Positions 13,721 to 25,210 of a stretch of DNA of 64,000 bases are shown here, one piece after another. Location: NCBI GenBank assembly GCA_028023455.1, contig JAQFVV010006220.1:7419852-7483851 (forward strand). Reading direction: 5' to 3'. The DNA is from Epiperipatus broadwayi. Taxonomy: Eukaryota > Onychophora > Udeonychophora > Euonychophora > Peripatidae. A model generated the notes under the pieces. That model was not told the origin of the DNA, made no database searches, and saw only the letters and a program-made list of their open reading frames with translations. Position numbers and translations under genes: made by a program. Numbering within the stretch: position 1 is the first letter of the stretch; every line of letters starts with the position of its first letter.

Positions 13721-13733
13721 CACTAATGTCAAT
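13721..13733. repeat. Target-site duplication (3' side) of intact RTE element
   Basis: CACTAATGTCAAT here is repeated exactly at 17026-17038, on the far side of the element. Confidence 0.9.
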
Positions 13734-16700
13734 CATCATCATCATCAACCATTATCAATCCACTGCAGGATGAAGGTCTCTCCAAGTTTAATCCATCTTC
13801 TCCGATCTTTAGCTTCTCTTTTCCACAACACCCCTGCACATTTTTCTTATTTCATCCATCCATCTCACATGTGGTCTCTCTCTGGGTCTTTTACAATCTC
13901 TTAGAATCCAGTTTAAAATTTCAATTGTCCATCTATTATCATTTCTTCTAGAAATATGTCCAGCCCAACTCCATTTCAATCTTTTAATTTTTTCAATAAG
14001 GTCAGTAACACCTGTTTGTTGTCTTACCCATACATTGCGTTTTCGATCTCTTCTTGTTACTCCCAACATACATCTCTCCATACTCCTTTGAGTGGTCTGA
14101 AGTCTCTGTATTGCTCTTCTATTAAGTGTCCAAATCTCAGATCCATAAGTAAGAACTGGTAAAACACATTTGTTAAAAACCATTCTTTTCAAACACATAG
14201 GCATATTTCCTTTTAGTATCAAGTTATTTCTACCAAAAGCACTCCAACCAAGTTTAATTCTATGATTAATTTCCTCCATTATGTTTCCATCTGTATTAAT
14301 AATCAGACCAAGGTATTTGTAACTGTTAACTTCTTCTAATTCTTCATAATCAATCTTTATTTTCATATTTTGAGCAAATCGATTAAACATTACTTTAGTC
14401 TTTTTAACATTTATCTTTAGTCCTACTTTTCTACTTTCATCTGCTAACTCCTGCAACATTTCCTGCAGCTCTGAAGCATTATTTGCAAAAACAACTACAT
14501 CATCTGCAAAATCTAAATGACTTAAATACTCTCCATTTACTTTCATTCCTTTAGTTTCCCATTTTAATCCACAAAATACTTCTTGCAGCACTGCTGTAAA
14601 AAGTTTTGGAGATATGGAGTCACCTTGTCTTACACCTTTCTCAATGTTGATTTTTCCAGTATCATTATGTAATCTAATTGTTGCTGTTGCATTTTTATAA
14701 ATATTCTTTAAAATATGACAATATCCTGGATCTATACCTTGATGATCCAATGCTTTAATCACTGAAGAAATGTGTATAGAATCGAATGCCTTTTCATAAT
14801 CTACAAATCCAAAACATAATGACAACTCATATTCATTTGTCCTTTCTATGACTTCTCTCAATACCTGGATATGATCTATTGTACTAAAACCACTTTTAAA
14901 TCCAGCTTGTTCTCTTGGTTGGTGGAAATCCAAAGTTCTCTGTAGACGAGTTGTAATTATCTTGGTAAAATTTTTATATAAAACTGATAAAAGGCTGATA
15001 GGTCTGTAATTTCTAATATCTTCTTTATCACCTTTTTTAAATATTAATATTATTACTGCATTCTTCCAATCTTCCGGTACATCTTTATCATTTAGACATT
15101 TGGTATATAACTTTGCTAAAATTGTTTCTATTTCTTCACCTGCTTCTTTTAATATAACAATTATAATTCCATCATTTCCTGGAGCCTTTCCTTTCTTCAT
15201 ACATTTAATTGCATGTCTCACTTCTTCATTTAAAATTCTGGGCAATTTGGAAGATGTAATAGATATAGGAGGTACTTGTTCTTTATTACTATATAATTCT
15301 TGATAAAAATCTTCTACCAATTTCATGATGTTATCTCTCTTTTTAGTAATAATTCCATCTTTTTTTCTTATTGCAGATATAAATTTCCTACCAATACCAA
15401 AATGTTGTTTAACATTCTTGAGACTTTTATTTTCAACAGCTTTCCTTGCTATTTCACAGTTATACTTTCTTATATCATTTTCAACTCTTTTCCGTACCAT
15501 TTTACAAAATTCGAGATATTCAATTCTTTTTAATACATCATTTTTGTATATCTTCATATTCCTTCTTTTCTTCATAAATTCTCTAGTCTCAGTAGAAATT
15601 TTATTAGTCAATTGCTGCTTTTTTCTACCAGCTATCTTTGTTGCAGTTTTTAAAAGTGTATCAGTTATTTTCATATTAATTTCATTCAAATCTGAATAAT
15701 GTTCAAAATCTCCTAACACTTGAAACCTATTTGTAAGTTCTAATTTAAATTCATTAGAATGTTTCTGAAGATTAGGAATATCAACTGTAAATATTGTTTT
15801 TCTTAATAATTTTTGTCTCTCTAGTTTTACATTAACACGTAACTTACATCTTACTAATCGATGATCACTTCCTGTGTTAAATTTATTAAGAACATTACAA
15901 TCTTGAAATATGTATTTCCTGTTAGTCAAAATATAATCCAATTCTGCTGTACCTTCATTTGGATGCTTCCATGTCCATTTCCTTTTAACATTTTCCTCAA
16001 AAAATGAATTCATAATATAAAGTTTTTCTTTTTCTGCAAACTCCACAAGTCTATGTCCTCTCTCATTTCTATTACCATAACCAAAATTACCTACAGCAAT
16101 TTCATCTTTCATTTGTCTACCAATTCTAGCATTAAAGTCTCCCATAACAATTTTAAAATGTTGTTTACTCTGATCAAAAGCCTTTTGTACATCCATATAA
16201 AAGTCTTCTACTACTTCATCACTATGAGAACTTGTTGGGGCATAAACCTGAATTATCTGCATTTGGTATCCGCTATTAAGTTGTATAACTAATCTTGCAA
16301 CTCTGCCCGATACACCGTCAATCTCCACAATATTGTTCTTCCACTTTTTATTTATAATGAATCCTACACCACTTGTATTTCCAATATGTGTGCCTTTATA
16401 ATAGAGTATATGTCCACTTTTTAAATCAATTGTTTCTTCACCTTTTCTTCTAACTTCACAAAGTCCAATAATGTCCCATTTAATATAAGACAGTTCTTCT
16501 TCTAATTCTTGCAATCTTCCTTCACTTGAAAGTGATCTGCAGTTGTAAGTACCTAAATAAAAAGTCATCATCAAATGGCAGCCTGGGTCCACAATCAGGG
16601 GATTCTTAGCACCCTCCGCCTTCGGCCACCAACCGCTGCCTTGGTTGGTGACTTTACAGCCTCCTGGGAATAAGGGCCATGCTTTATTTTTGTCTGTCAT

Positions 16701-17025
16701 AATTGTATATATGTATTGGAAAAATATTTATCATTTACACAAACATTCATTCCGCCTTATCAGGCACTGAGAAGAAAGACCATGGTGTTTCTTGATCTTA
16801 AATTCAGAGGTAAAAAGCCAATAAACTCACCACGCTGGCTAATGCGTGTTGGTGAGCAGCCCATCCATGTTCATATACTATATAAATAATCATATAGTAA
16901 TAACAGCTGCAACGACAAGAACGTATGGAGTGGACATTAGGAATTTGCCCCGCTTGGTTCCTTTAAGGCCTCCAAGAGGAATCAAAGGGTCTCCTTACAG
17001 TTAATAGCAAACTTCTTTCTGCAGC
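13734..17025 (-). mobile_element. Full-length, apparently intact RTE-clade LINE
   Basis: A 3292-bp element bounded by a perfect 13-bp target-site duplication. In element sense it has a ~325-bp 5' leader (17025 to 16701), one long ORF (16700 to 13809) and a very short 3' UTR of ~75 bp ending in (GAT)n. That 3' end, CTGCAGTGGATTGATAATGG followed by a short microsatellite, is shared by the other RTE copies in the window (48.8 kb, 59.8 kb, 29.7 kb). A single ORF with endonuclease and RT, a tiny 3' UTR and a microsatellite tail are typical of RTE elements. The uninterrupted ORF and exact duplication indicate recent insertion, so it may still be capable of retrotransposition. Confidence 0.93.
13809..16700 (-). 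CDS. RTE endonuclease-reverse transcriptase, 963 aa
   Basis: Single ORF of the intact RTE element, encoding the protein that nicks target DNA and copies the element's RNA at the nick. Residues ~46-300 are an exonuclease-endonuclease-phosphatase (APE-like) domain with its key motifs: TYNCR (N53), LCEVRR (E82), QVYAPTS, VMGDFNARIG (D188, N190), LDYILTNR and GSDHRL (D279, H280). Residues ~490-800 are the RT: NYRPISLLSVLYK, motif A GFVDYEKAFDSI (D634), motif B GVRQGDSISPKLF, motif C FADDVVVFA (D733, D734), LKINVKKTKVMFN and YKYLG. The C-terminus has TYGSEIWTLNRR and KWSWAGHISRRND, as in other RTE/HmRTE-type proteins. The first Met gives a 44-residue lead before the domain; Met44/45 is an alternative start. 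No frameshift or lost catalytic residue was seen. Confidence 0.93.
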   Translation of the reverse strand: MTDKNKAWPLFPGGCKVTNQGSGWWPKAEGAKNPLIVDPGCHLMMTFYLGTYNCRSLSSEGRLQELEEELSYIKWDIIGLCEVRRKGEETIDLKSGHILYYKGTHIGNTSGVGFIINKKWKNNIVEIDGVSGRVARLVIQLNSGYQMQIIQVYAPTSSHSDEVVEDFYMDVQKAFDQSKQHFKIVMGDFNARIGRQMKDEIAVGNFGYGNRNERGHRLVEFAEKEKLYIMNSFFEENVKRKWTWKHPNEGTAELDYILTNRKYIFQDCNVLNKFNTGSDHRLVRCKLRVNVKLERQKLLRKTIFTVDIPNLQKHSNEFKLELTNRFQVLGDFEHYSDLNEINMKITDTLLKTATKIAGRKKQQLTNKISTETREFMKKRRNMKIYKNDVLKRIEYLEFCKMVRKRVENDIRKYNCEIARKAVENKSLKNVKQHFGIGRKFISAIRKKDGIITKKRDNIMKLVEDFYQELYSNKEQVPPISITSSKLPRILNEEVRHAIKCMKKGKAPGNDGIIIVILKEAGEEIETILAKLYTKCLNDKDVPEDWKNAVIILIFKKGDKEDIRNYRPISLLSVLYKNFTKIITTRLQRTLDFHQPREQAGFKSGFSTIDHIQVLREVIERTNEYELSLCFGFVDYEKAFDSIHISSVIKALDHQGIDPGYCHILKNIYKNATATIRLHNDTGKINIEKGVRQGDSISPKLFTAVLQEVFCGLKWETKGMKVNGEYLSHLDFADDVVVFANNASELQEMLQELADESRKVGLKINVKKTKVMFNRFAQNMKIKIDYEELEEVNSYKYLGLIINTDGNIMEEINHRIKLGWSAFGRNNLILKGNMPMCLKRMVFNKCVLPVLTYGSEIWTLNRRAIQRLQTTQRSMERCMLGVTRRDRKRNVWVRQQTGVTDLIEKIKRLKWSWAGHISRRNDNRWTIEILNWILRDCKRPRERPHVRWMDEIRKMCRGVVEKRS

Positions 17026-17038
17026 CACTAATGTCAAT
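17026..17038. repeat. Target-site duplication (5' side) of intact RTE element
   Basis: CACTAATGTCAAT, identical to 13721-13733. The empty site would read TTATTTAAAG, CACTAATGTCAAT, AATATTG. Confidence 0.9.
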
Positions 17039-19047
17039 AATATTGTTTATTTAAAATTTCTTACTTTATAAATCAATATGTCTATGTTTTACAATGGGAA
17101 AAACAAAACCTGTCTATCTGGCAGACACTGTTAAGTAGGACTTATATTTGGGGTAGGATTTATATTACAAATAGCTTGAAAAATCATGCTAGGCTTTATT
17201 TCTGAATAGGTCTTATTTTCAGAAAACAGAATAATTATACAAATATATTACATTATGTATTCTCAAATTGATATATATATATTCTCTATTAAATTGTTCA
17301 AAATTGAATTCACTTAACAAAATGAAACATTTTTTTATTCATTGCAATCGGATTTAGTAATTGCAAAATAATTCCTTTACAATACTGTTACTATTTTGAG
17401 CCCTTTTAGAAAAATATGGTGCTTCAAATAATATAAGCTTCAAAACAAAAATAAATAAATAATTGAATGATGTATTGCTTTGAAATCAAAAGAAGTTTGA
17501 ATGTTGAAAATAATAGAGCAAAGTGACAATCCATGATCCTTGAGCTCCAAAATCTGCCAATTTACTACTGTGTCACATCATGCAATGTATTTTAAAATAT
17601 ATGATTTATGCAAAAGTCAAATTGATTAAAGATGTCTATGTTCATTCATTTATTGAACAGTCTTTTTAACATCATTCATCAAACTAATTAGTACAAACAC
17701 TGCTCATCTCTACTATCATTTTAAGTTTCTCTTTTTGATAACAATTGTCTAGTTTAGCATATTCTATTAATATCAATATAGAATTAATATAATTCTCATA
17801 ATTATTGCAGAATAAGAGTATCATCTTGAATATCTCTATAATTATCCAAGCAATTTGATTTGGGTTAAAAACTTTAGGTTATTTTTGAATTTATGGCTTG
17901 ATAGTGTAAGAGAAATAAAAAATGGTTACTTACAGTAAAGTATATTAGATTTGAAGCCCTCACTGATGGAAACCATAAGCCAAAATCTAATCTAGAGTCA
18001 TGGATTGTATAAAGTAGTGTGTATACTCAAGATAAACATGTTTCTAAAAGAAAAAAAAAACATATTTTAAGTATATTTAATGAAAATACTAAATAGATTT
18101 AAATAATTAACACATTTTAAAAAGGTAATAAATTTGGGAATTGCCTTTCTGTTATCAAACAAAATTGAAAAACTTTACTGGGAGTGGAGATATTGTCCAG
18201 CTTATTACATATTCAATATAATTATTGTTCATTTATTTAATAATGTCTCATTGTGATAATATTGACATATTTGCAATAGTCTTTTTATATGTGAAATAGT
18301 AATGAGTTAATATAAGAATGTATTAATTTCCATATCATAGAATTTATTTTACATACTTTGAATATTTGTTAGTAAATTTTTCAAAATTTATTTGATTATC
18401 ATTTCATATGTAAAATGGATTTTATTTTTAATATAATCATTATAAAAAGCCATATGGCTATTATTAGAAAAGAAAAATAATTTTAAATAAGATTATTGAT
18501 TCTCCAATTAACAAAGTTGAATAATTTTATGAAACTATTTAAAATACAGGTTTAATGATCAATAGATTATCATTTTGTTATGCATTTTTTTCTAATTGTA
18601 CTTCCTGAATGTAGTAACACTCTTTGCTGTTGCTTTTATAAAAATGTTTTTGGGTAGTTTTTAAAAGCTGTTTAAAAGTAATATTTTAAAATCAGATTAT
18701 AATGTCATAATTTTTATATTATTTTAGTACTATTGTTACTTCTAATTAAATATAAAGAAAGGTTTTATTATTCAATTTTTAAATGCAACTATTGATTTAA
18801 CCCTTCTTTATATAAATCTCATAGCCATATATTTTTGCTATAAAAATTGTATACAAATTAATAATATATTGAAATGGTCAGTTTTATCCATCTGCCCGTT
18901 TCACTTATTTTACCCACACATCTATCCATATGCCAGGTTTAAACCCTCTCAAAGTACCCATGTAAATAGTATTAAATTATTATGTATGCGGAATCACGTA
19001 TATATATATGCGAGTGATATGTCTGTAGTTTGATAGGACACGTATAG
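17039..19047. other. AT-rich spacer
   Basis: No gene, RNA or repeat family recognised. Only short TA and A/T runs are present. Confidence 0.45.
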
Positions 19048-19260
19048 ATTACAGATATATTCATTTTATAAATATTTCTGATTTATGAAATATTTTATTT
19101 TAAATTATTGTTATGTTAATGGTATATATATTACAGATATATATATTCATTTTATAAATATTTCTGGTTTAAAAAAATATTTTAGTTAAATTATTACAGA
19201 TTTGTATATTCATTTTATAAATATTTCTAATTTAAGAAATATTTTAGTTAAATTATTTAG
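19048..19260. repeat. Three-copy tandem repeat, ~63-82 bp period
   Basis: Three units start at 19048, 19130 and 19193 with ATTACAGAT. Each continues to TATTCATTTTATAAATATTT, then a short variable piece and GAAATATTTTA or similar. The first unit is longer because of extra TA-rich sequence at its end. Confidence 0.7.
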
Positions 19261-22136
19261 CAACTTTATTGATGTATTATTAAAATTGCTTACGTATATT
19301 TCCTGTTATTCCGCATTTATGGTTATAAAATAAGTCTTTTACTAATTAAGAAAGTAATTTTGTCCAAAATAACATTTGATCTTGTAAACAATTTTCGAAG
19401 TAGGTCACCCATTGTGCAGGAAAACAAAATCTAAATTACTTGTTATAATTTAAAAATGTGTCTCTAAAATAAATAAATGAGTTTCCCTACCGGGTGTAAA
19501 TATTAAATATGTTTTGCTAAAATAAATAAATGGACTTTTCAGCTACATTCAAGCTCATAAAAATTAACAGGTGGACAGAGTTTAAAAAGTATAAATACTT
19601 AAAGTTTTGTTGCCAAAAAAGGATGAGATATATTAAGTGATTTGTAAGCAGAATTCACGTCTGTTTCACCTTAAAATGATTGAGTAGGATGGCGACAGAT
19701 CACCTCTCGGCCCTTAGCCGGGGAATGGAGAACTTTGGTCTGATGAAATATAATGCCTAAAATATAATGCCATACACCAGCCAAGTAAACTCCATTAACT
19801 TTCAATCATCATCAAGTGTCAACTTATTATCGTCCCAAGTGCTTCAAAACTAACTGCAATGGAAATCGACTGAATGGTAAATTTTCTCAGATCTCTGTTT
19901 ATAAACTGTGACTTTTGTTTCTTTCTTTTAAAAGCTAGCTATTTATTAAATCTGCCTTTCCCAAACACCTTTACTAAAGTCTACAAAGAAGATTGTTAAA
20001 TTCTAAATCTTGCCTGATTGTAAAATGCTAAATCTTGTCTGATTGTAAAACTTGAATTCTCTTTTATAATGTAAAACTAGAATTCTCTTTTAAAATGTAA
20101 AACTCCTAATAATCTATGTATAATTTTCTGCGGTCTTTTTATGCTTATTTCTAAAATCTACTCAATTTATTCTATGATTTTATCATTTTATGTGTATTTA
20201 ATATGCCAAATGACTCGAAACCGCGAGTATTTATAAATATAATTTTAGCTTATCAATTCGCGAAGATAATTTCTAATCTTCGCTATAATTTAATATTAAC
20301 TAATTGAATTATTATTCTTCATGCTCACTCGCTGTTTCGAGATCATATTATTATTTTACTGATTAAGTTTTGGGTATTAATATTACAATAATCAGTTATC
20401 TAGTTATTTTATGTAGTTTGCTTAATTCTAGTTATGAATTATAACTATTTATATATGTAACTCGCACATCATCAGAACTAGCCATGGCGATATTCTCAAA
20501 GCATATTTTAATGTTTTATTCGTAATTACCCCGCAAATATGCTTTATCCTCCTTAGATTTATATATGTTGAGACGCAGGTGATAATTTTAGGCTAGGTTA
20601 CTAATTAATTTAGTCCCTAAATAGTATATTTAAAATACTAAATTGGAGAACTGGATTATATAGATATGCAAATAGATGCTATCTAATTTTAAGGCCCGGT
20701 AATATAAGTTTACACAATTGCGTTTTATATATATATGTATAAGTTGCGGATGTGTCCTTACAAAGTACGCAATGTACACTTATCAGCTTGCTGCATGATT
20801 CTTGATGATGTGCTGTTGGAGGCCACACTCATCCTCTTTAGTTTGGGTTCAAGCACACTTTTAGAACTAGGGCTCTAGGACCTAGATGATTCATAGTACC
20901 TGAACTACTAATGTTCTTATTCGTAGCAAGTTGAGCGGTCTTAGGGTAAATCAAGCATTCGATGCTGAAACCCATGAATAATGACCCATTCGCACCTTTT
21001 TGCTTAATTAATATTTTAATATGTGCCATAGAGGATATAGGTAAACCTATCATAAGTCAGTTTTCTCTCCCTTTATAATAACTGCTTATCTAGCATTAGT
21101 GTACCTCCTAATCTAGGTTAACATGCCAACCTGCATATCTCAGAGCCTAATTACATGCTCAATTTAACTTTGTATTAAGTAGACACCATAGGAGCATTAT
21201 GATAGTTAGTTATATAACTTTGGCTATAAAGTTCCGCATGATCTGGCAGACTACAAAAGAGCTAGAAATTTGGCATATTAATTAATATACATAAACTCCA
21301 ATACCGCACCATTTTATTGAATATTTATAGTGAGTTATGTAACATTAATCTCATTAGTTATGTATGCCTGCAAGCGTATTATCTCACATTCCCATCATAT
21401 AATTTTGTATGATTTGATTTATTATTTGTTGTGTTTCATTAAAATGATATTTAAAATCATAACTAGTTTCCATAATCTTTATTGTCCGTGAATTCATTTT
21501 TTCCAACTCTAGTTTAATTTTCACACACATCATTATATCTATAGGTATATTATTCTATTATATTTTATAAGCAATCAGTCTTATGTGTGTATATCTGACC
21601 AAATCAGTGATAAATTAGTTAAATTATGAGTCTCTTGTTCTACCGGGGGTGACTGCTGGACCGAGGGTTAATTGAATGTCTGTGTACATTGAGAAGTGTC
21701 ATCCTTAGAGTATTAAATCATTGAGCAGAGGTGAAAGGGTTGAATGTTGGTCAGATTCTGGATCCCTGTATCCATACTCGATCAGCTTTAGTGTATTTTG
21801 CCTGTGTTCTAGATTTTGTTGCATGGAGGGACAATTCTTACTGTTACAATATATAATAATGGGAAAAAAGATGAAATACATAGGTATGATTTAATCCTGT
21901 TAATATGTATGATTATATTCTGGACTGCTAATTTAAGTAATGGAAGAATGTATTCAAAGCATTATATTGGAACACCCAATTTATACACTGGAAGTATCAA
22001 ACTTAACCTGATGATTCTGAGCCAAGTACTGTGATAACACTGCTGTGCTTCATTTTAAATCACTGTTCGCAATTAACTTTAATGCTATTTTTCTAGTTTT
22101 ACATTCATTTAATAGTAAAAACTGGAATTAAAGTAA
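19261..22136. other. Mostly unique sequence, somewhat less AT-rich
   Basis: It holds a pair of short tandem duplications at 20005-20106 (a ~25-bp unit twice, then a ~26-bp unit twice, each ending near TGTAAAA). A short GC-rich patch lies at 19690-19740 (CTCGGCCCTTAGCCGGGG). At 20838-21053 (-) a 71-codon ORF has balanced composition but matches nothing I know. The base composition from 20750 to 21750 is less extreme than elsewhere, so a host exon or untranslated region could hide here. I cannot support one. Confidence 0.35.
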
Positions 22137-22253
22137 ATATTAATTTATTATAAACAAGGCAAAACTCTCCATACAGTAGTGCCACTCTTGTGCCAACCAG
22201 AGTAATCAATGGATGCCAGAAGGCTTGTGCATAAAATCCCTATCTAATGCCTA

Positions 22254-22320
22254 CTCATCCAATATCCCCAGACTAGTTTCTGGTTTGTGTCCTTTGTCAA
22301 TGAGGAGTTTTGGATCTGAG
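22254..22320 (-). ncRNA. Hammerhead ribozyme relic, family A
   Basis: Minus strand: core reads TTGACAA in place of CTGANGA, followed by an AGG/CC-type stem II region, GAAAC, TA and GTC. The outer stem I strands ATCCAA and TTGGAT are kept. Core changes at C3 and G8 should abolish cleavage. Confidence 0.6.
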
Positions 22321-22701
22321 AGCACTGCACCTAGATCTTAGGATCCAATGCAAACCTTCAGCAACCATCTTTTATCTCCACTTAACTACAAAACTATGAG
22401 AATAAACACAAAAATATTTTTAATCTAAGCTCAATAGCTTATATAGTCATATGGGTCTGAACTCAGTTCAACACCCATACATTTTGGTGTCTTTGGTTCT
22501 TTAACAACCATAGCCACCACTATCCTATTAGGCAGAATTGGTGTTAAACCATTAAGTATCACATGATCACCATCTCTTATACTAGCACATAATTGTTTAT
22601 AAACAAGGCAAACCTCTCCATACAGTAGTGCCACCCTGTGCCAACCAGAGTAATCAATGGATGCCAGAAGGTTTGTGCATAAAATCCCTATCTAATGCCT
22701 A

Positions 22702-22760
22702 CTCATCCAATATCCCCAAACTAGTTTCTGGCTTGTGGCCTTTGTCGATGAGGAGCTTTG
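22702..22760 (-). ncRNA. Hammerhead ribozyme relic, family A, truncated
   Basis: Minus strand: TCGACAA core, GGCCACAAGCC stem II, GAAACTAG, then GTT in place of GTC at the cleavage site. The element switches orientation a few bases beyond, so the 5' outer strand of stem I is lost. Confidence 0.5.
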
Positions 22761-22804
22761 AGTATGGAGGTTTGCAATGGATCCTAAGATCTAGGTACAG
22801 TGCT

Positions 22805-22871
22805 CTCAGATCCAAAGCTCCTCACTGACAAAGGCCACAAGCCAGAAACTAGTCTAAGGATATTGGATGAG
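22805..22871 (+). ncRNA. Hammerhead ribozyme, family A, one core change
   Basis: Core CTGACAA (G8 changed to A), stem II GGC/GCC with loop CACAA, GAAAC, TA, GTC, then TAAGGA. Both stem I segments are recognisable (CTC...ATCCAA with TTGGATGAG). The G8 change is what deamination of the CpG in CTGACGA would give. Confidence 0.65.
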
Positions 22872-23027
22872 TAGGCATTAGATAGGGATTTTATGCACAA
22901 GACTTCTGGCATCCATTGATTACTCTGGTTGGCACAGGGTGGCACTACTGTATGGAGAGTTTTGCCTTGTTTATAAACAATTATGTGCTAGTATAAGAGA
23001 TAGTGATCATGTGATATTAATTTATTA

Positions 23028-24684
23028 GTTTAAAAAAATCTGAAGACATCAGTTGTTCACAAAGAAATACTATGAATGAGCCAAAAAAGAGTCTAGAATG
23101 TCACTGATTTGTTATTTTTTTGGTCTGGGCATGAAAACAAACTTTTAATTTTTTCTTCAATTGTTCTTAGCAATGAACAAAAACAATGTACATTTTCCAT
23201 ACTCTATTTAAATATTTGTGATTATTTTTACAAAATATTTGTATAATAATTATTAAAAAAGAAATATTTTCATGTTTACACCTAGATTTTTTAATATATA
23301 TATATATTATTTTTAAAACTATGTTAAAAAATGTGTAGTAATGGTAAAAAGGAAACTACAGTCATTATGCTTTGTCAGACACTTCAATGCAGAACTTTTG
23401 TAATATTATAATAATTATAAATGCAATTTTAAATTTTAGAACAGAATTTTATAGCCTTATGATGACCTAACAATAATTCATTTGGGTTTTAGAAATGAAG
23501 TTTAATAAACAAAGATCCTGTTAATTTTTTTTATCAACTTTGCTATAATTGTTCAATGAGGAAAAAACATTTCATTTTATTATTTTTCCTCTTATATTTG
23601 GAAATTTAAGTATGATTTTTTTAGAATGTTTTTTTTATTTATAAACTTATATTTCTAAGAAATAAAGTAGAATTTATTATTCATAATTTAGAATAAAGAG
23701 TTTAATACTAAAATAAAATGTTCAACTGTTAATTCAAATTTTTATTAGAGGTTGATGCAAAAAATATTGAAATGTGGAAGGGGTAATCATCATCAACTTT
23801 TATTTTTATAGCAATAATTACGTCATTTGGGTGCTATAATTCTAGTGAATATATATATATGAAAATATTTCCAATGTATACCACTATCTGAAATAAATAT
23901 CAAATCACCCCAAATGTTAAGAAATTATCAGCTATGCCCTCTATGAAATAAGTGTTTACAGGCTACATCTCACAACAGCTATTGTGAAATGCAGGCTCTA
24001 AGCTTTCTCAAAAGGTGTAGCTGAAAATTTCTTAATGTTTGAGGTGATTTGATATATGTGTGTGTGTGTTTTATAAATTCCAATTGCAAAGTATAGTGTA
24101 GAAATATGAGATTAGTTATCATCAATAGTATAAAGATCATAGAGTAAAGAAAATAAACAACAAAAATGAATTTGATAACAATATTTGATTAATAGTAACT
24201 AATAATAGTAATGCATATATGAATGTTGATTTGCATCTATTTTATGAACAAAAAAATATGCCAGTATTGAATTAAAAATTGATGATTATCAAAAAATCTT
24301 TGCAAGAAGAAATCAGAATCCAATCACTAACAGTGATGAGATGATTTGGATAAGATTTTACATTTAAAATTATTAAAATTAAACAATTTCTAAATGGTAA
24401 TAATATTCTGATCAAGTATATTTTACAAAAGAATGAACAAATTCAAGTAAACATTATTGGGAAAATAAATATTAAAAAAACAGTACAAATATTAATAACT
24501 TAATTGACATGAGAAATATTAAAATTGCTATGATTATAAAATAGAGAATATTAAATAAAAAATAGGCATTAAAGAATTCATATTTTATTCAAGTTTTAAA
24601 TAAATTAATTTTGCATGTACATCTAGTAAATATTATTATTAATAATAATGATAATAATAATAATAATAATAATTGCAATTCAAC
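23028..24684. other. AT-rich spacer ending in (AAT)n microsatellite
   Basis: No gene recognised. An (ATA/AAT)n microsatellite runs from about 24632 to 24673, directly before the LINE fragment. Confidence 0.45.
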
Positions 24685-25210
24685 TGAATATACAGGCAGT
24701 GTTTGATTCTGTCACAATAGATATCTTAATGAAAATGCTTGCTAATACAGTAATCCCACCCACCCTACTATATATCATCATCAATGTATTACTCAACTGA
24801 GAGATATATCTCACACTTTAGCAGGGAAAACACATCGTTTACTTCTGCACAATCAATTTTACAAGCATCCCCACTCAGATCTAATCCAATCCTAAAAACA
24901 ATTGAAAATGAGATGCCAGGAATATTAATACCACAAACTTCCCAACACCTCCCATGCATTGCATATGTGGATGATGTAACAGTGTTTCTGACATCACATA
25001 AAGAAATGCCACTATTAAAAAGAATACTACAGAATTACATAACCACACACAAACTACAATTTAACGTCAGCAAAACATCAGCATGGTTCATTTACACTAA
25101 CAAACCCAACACACAACTATATCAAGGAAAACCTACTCCATTTCTCAGATTCCCATTTTACCTGAGAGCACATGGAATGTGACAAACACTGCAAAATAAA
25201 CTCAAACACA
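24685..25210 (+). pseudogene. Tx1/L1-like LINE reverse transcriptase fragment
   Basis: Plus-strand frames give AVFDSVTIDILMKMLANTVI (RT motif A, normally KAFDSV), then a decayed motif B region (LQASPLRSNPILKTIE, compare RQGCPLSPLLF). After ~40 residues comes an intact-looking motif C, CIAYVDDVTVFLTS, followed by LQFNVSKTSAWF, the LKxNxxKT motif. The ORF 24784-25182 covers motifs B to D. The same motif A and B wording (EAAFDSV, LQGSPIRSLLF) occurs in the minus-strand LINE at ~52.8-53.0 kb, so both belong to one family. It is truncated on both sides and flanked by trinucleotide microsatellites. Confidence 0.8.

Larger units (their letters stand above)
22151..23013. mobile_element. Family A hammerhead foldback element (1.3 direct units plus inverted unit)
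   Basis: Starts TAAACAAGGCAAAACTCTCC. A full ~448-bp unit (22151-22597) is followed head-to-tail by the first ~150 bp of a second unit (22598-22750). It then switches to inverted orientation (22765-23013), ending GATCATGTG. The direct copies put the two minus-strand ribozyme cleavage positions 448 bp apart (22271 and 22719). The palindrome TTGTTTATAAACAA marks unit junctions. ATATTAATTTATTA occurs on both sides (22137-22150 and 23014-23027) and may be a 14-bp target-site duplication, although the right-hand copy could be partly element sequence. There is no protein-coding capacity. Best read as a non-autonomous retrozyme-like element. Confidence 0.75.

Noticed and set aside
13956-16292. Plus-strand ORFs of 67-124 aa
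   Set aside because: They are antisense shadows of the 963-aa RTE ORF.
16900-17025. HDV-like ribozyme at the 5' end of the intact RTE element
   Set aside because: GCTGCA at the 5' end can pair with TGCAGC ~115 bases downstream, but in HDV-like folds the partner strand lies much closer and I could not build P2, P3 and the catalytic C region.
20838-21053. 71-codon minus-strand ORF as a small gene or exon
   Set aside because: Composition is more balanced than most, but there is no recognisable domain, no neighbouring exon and no clear splice signals, so it is noted only as part of a less AT-rich stretch.
22151-23013. Family A foldbacks as ordinary MITEs or DNA transposons
   Set aside because: The two outer ends are not simple inverted copies of each other. 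More-than-unit-length direct copies are present and each unit carries a hammerhead, which fits a circular-RNA origin better.
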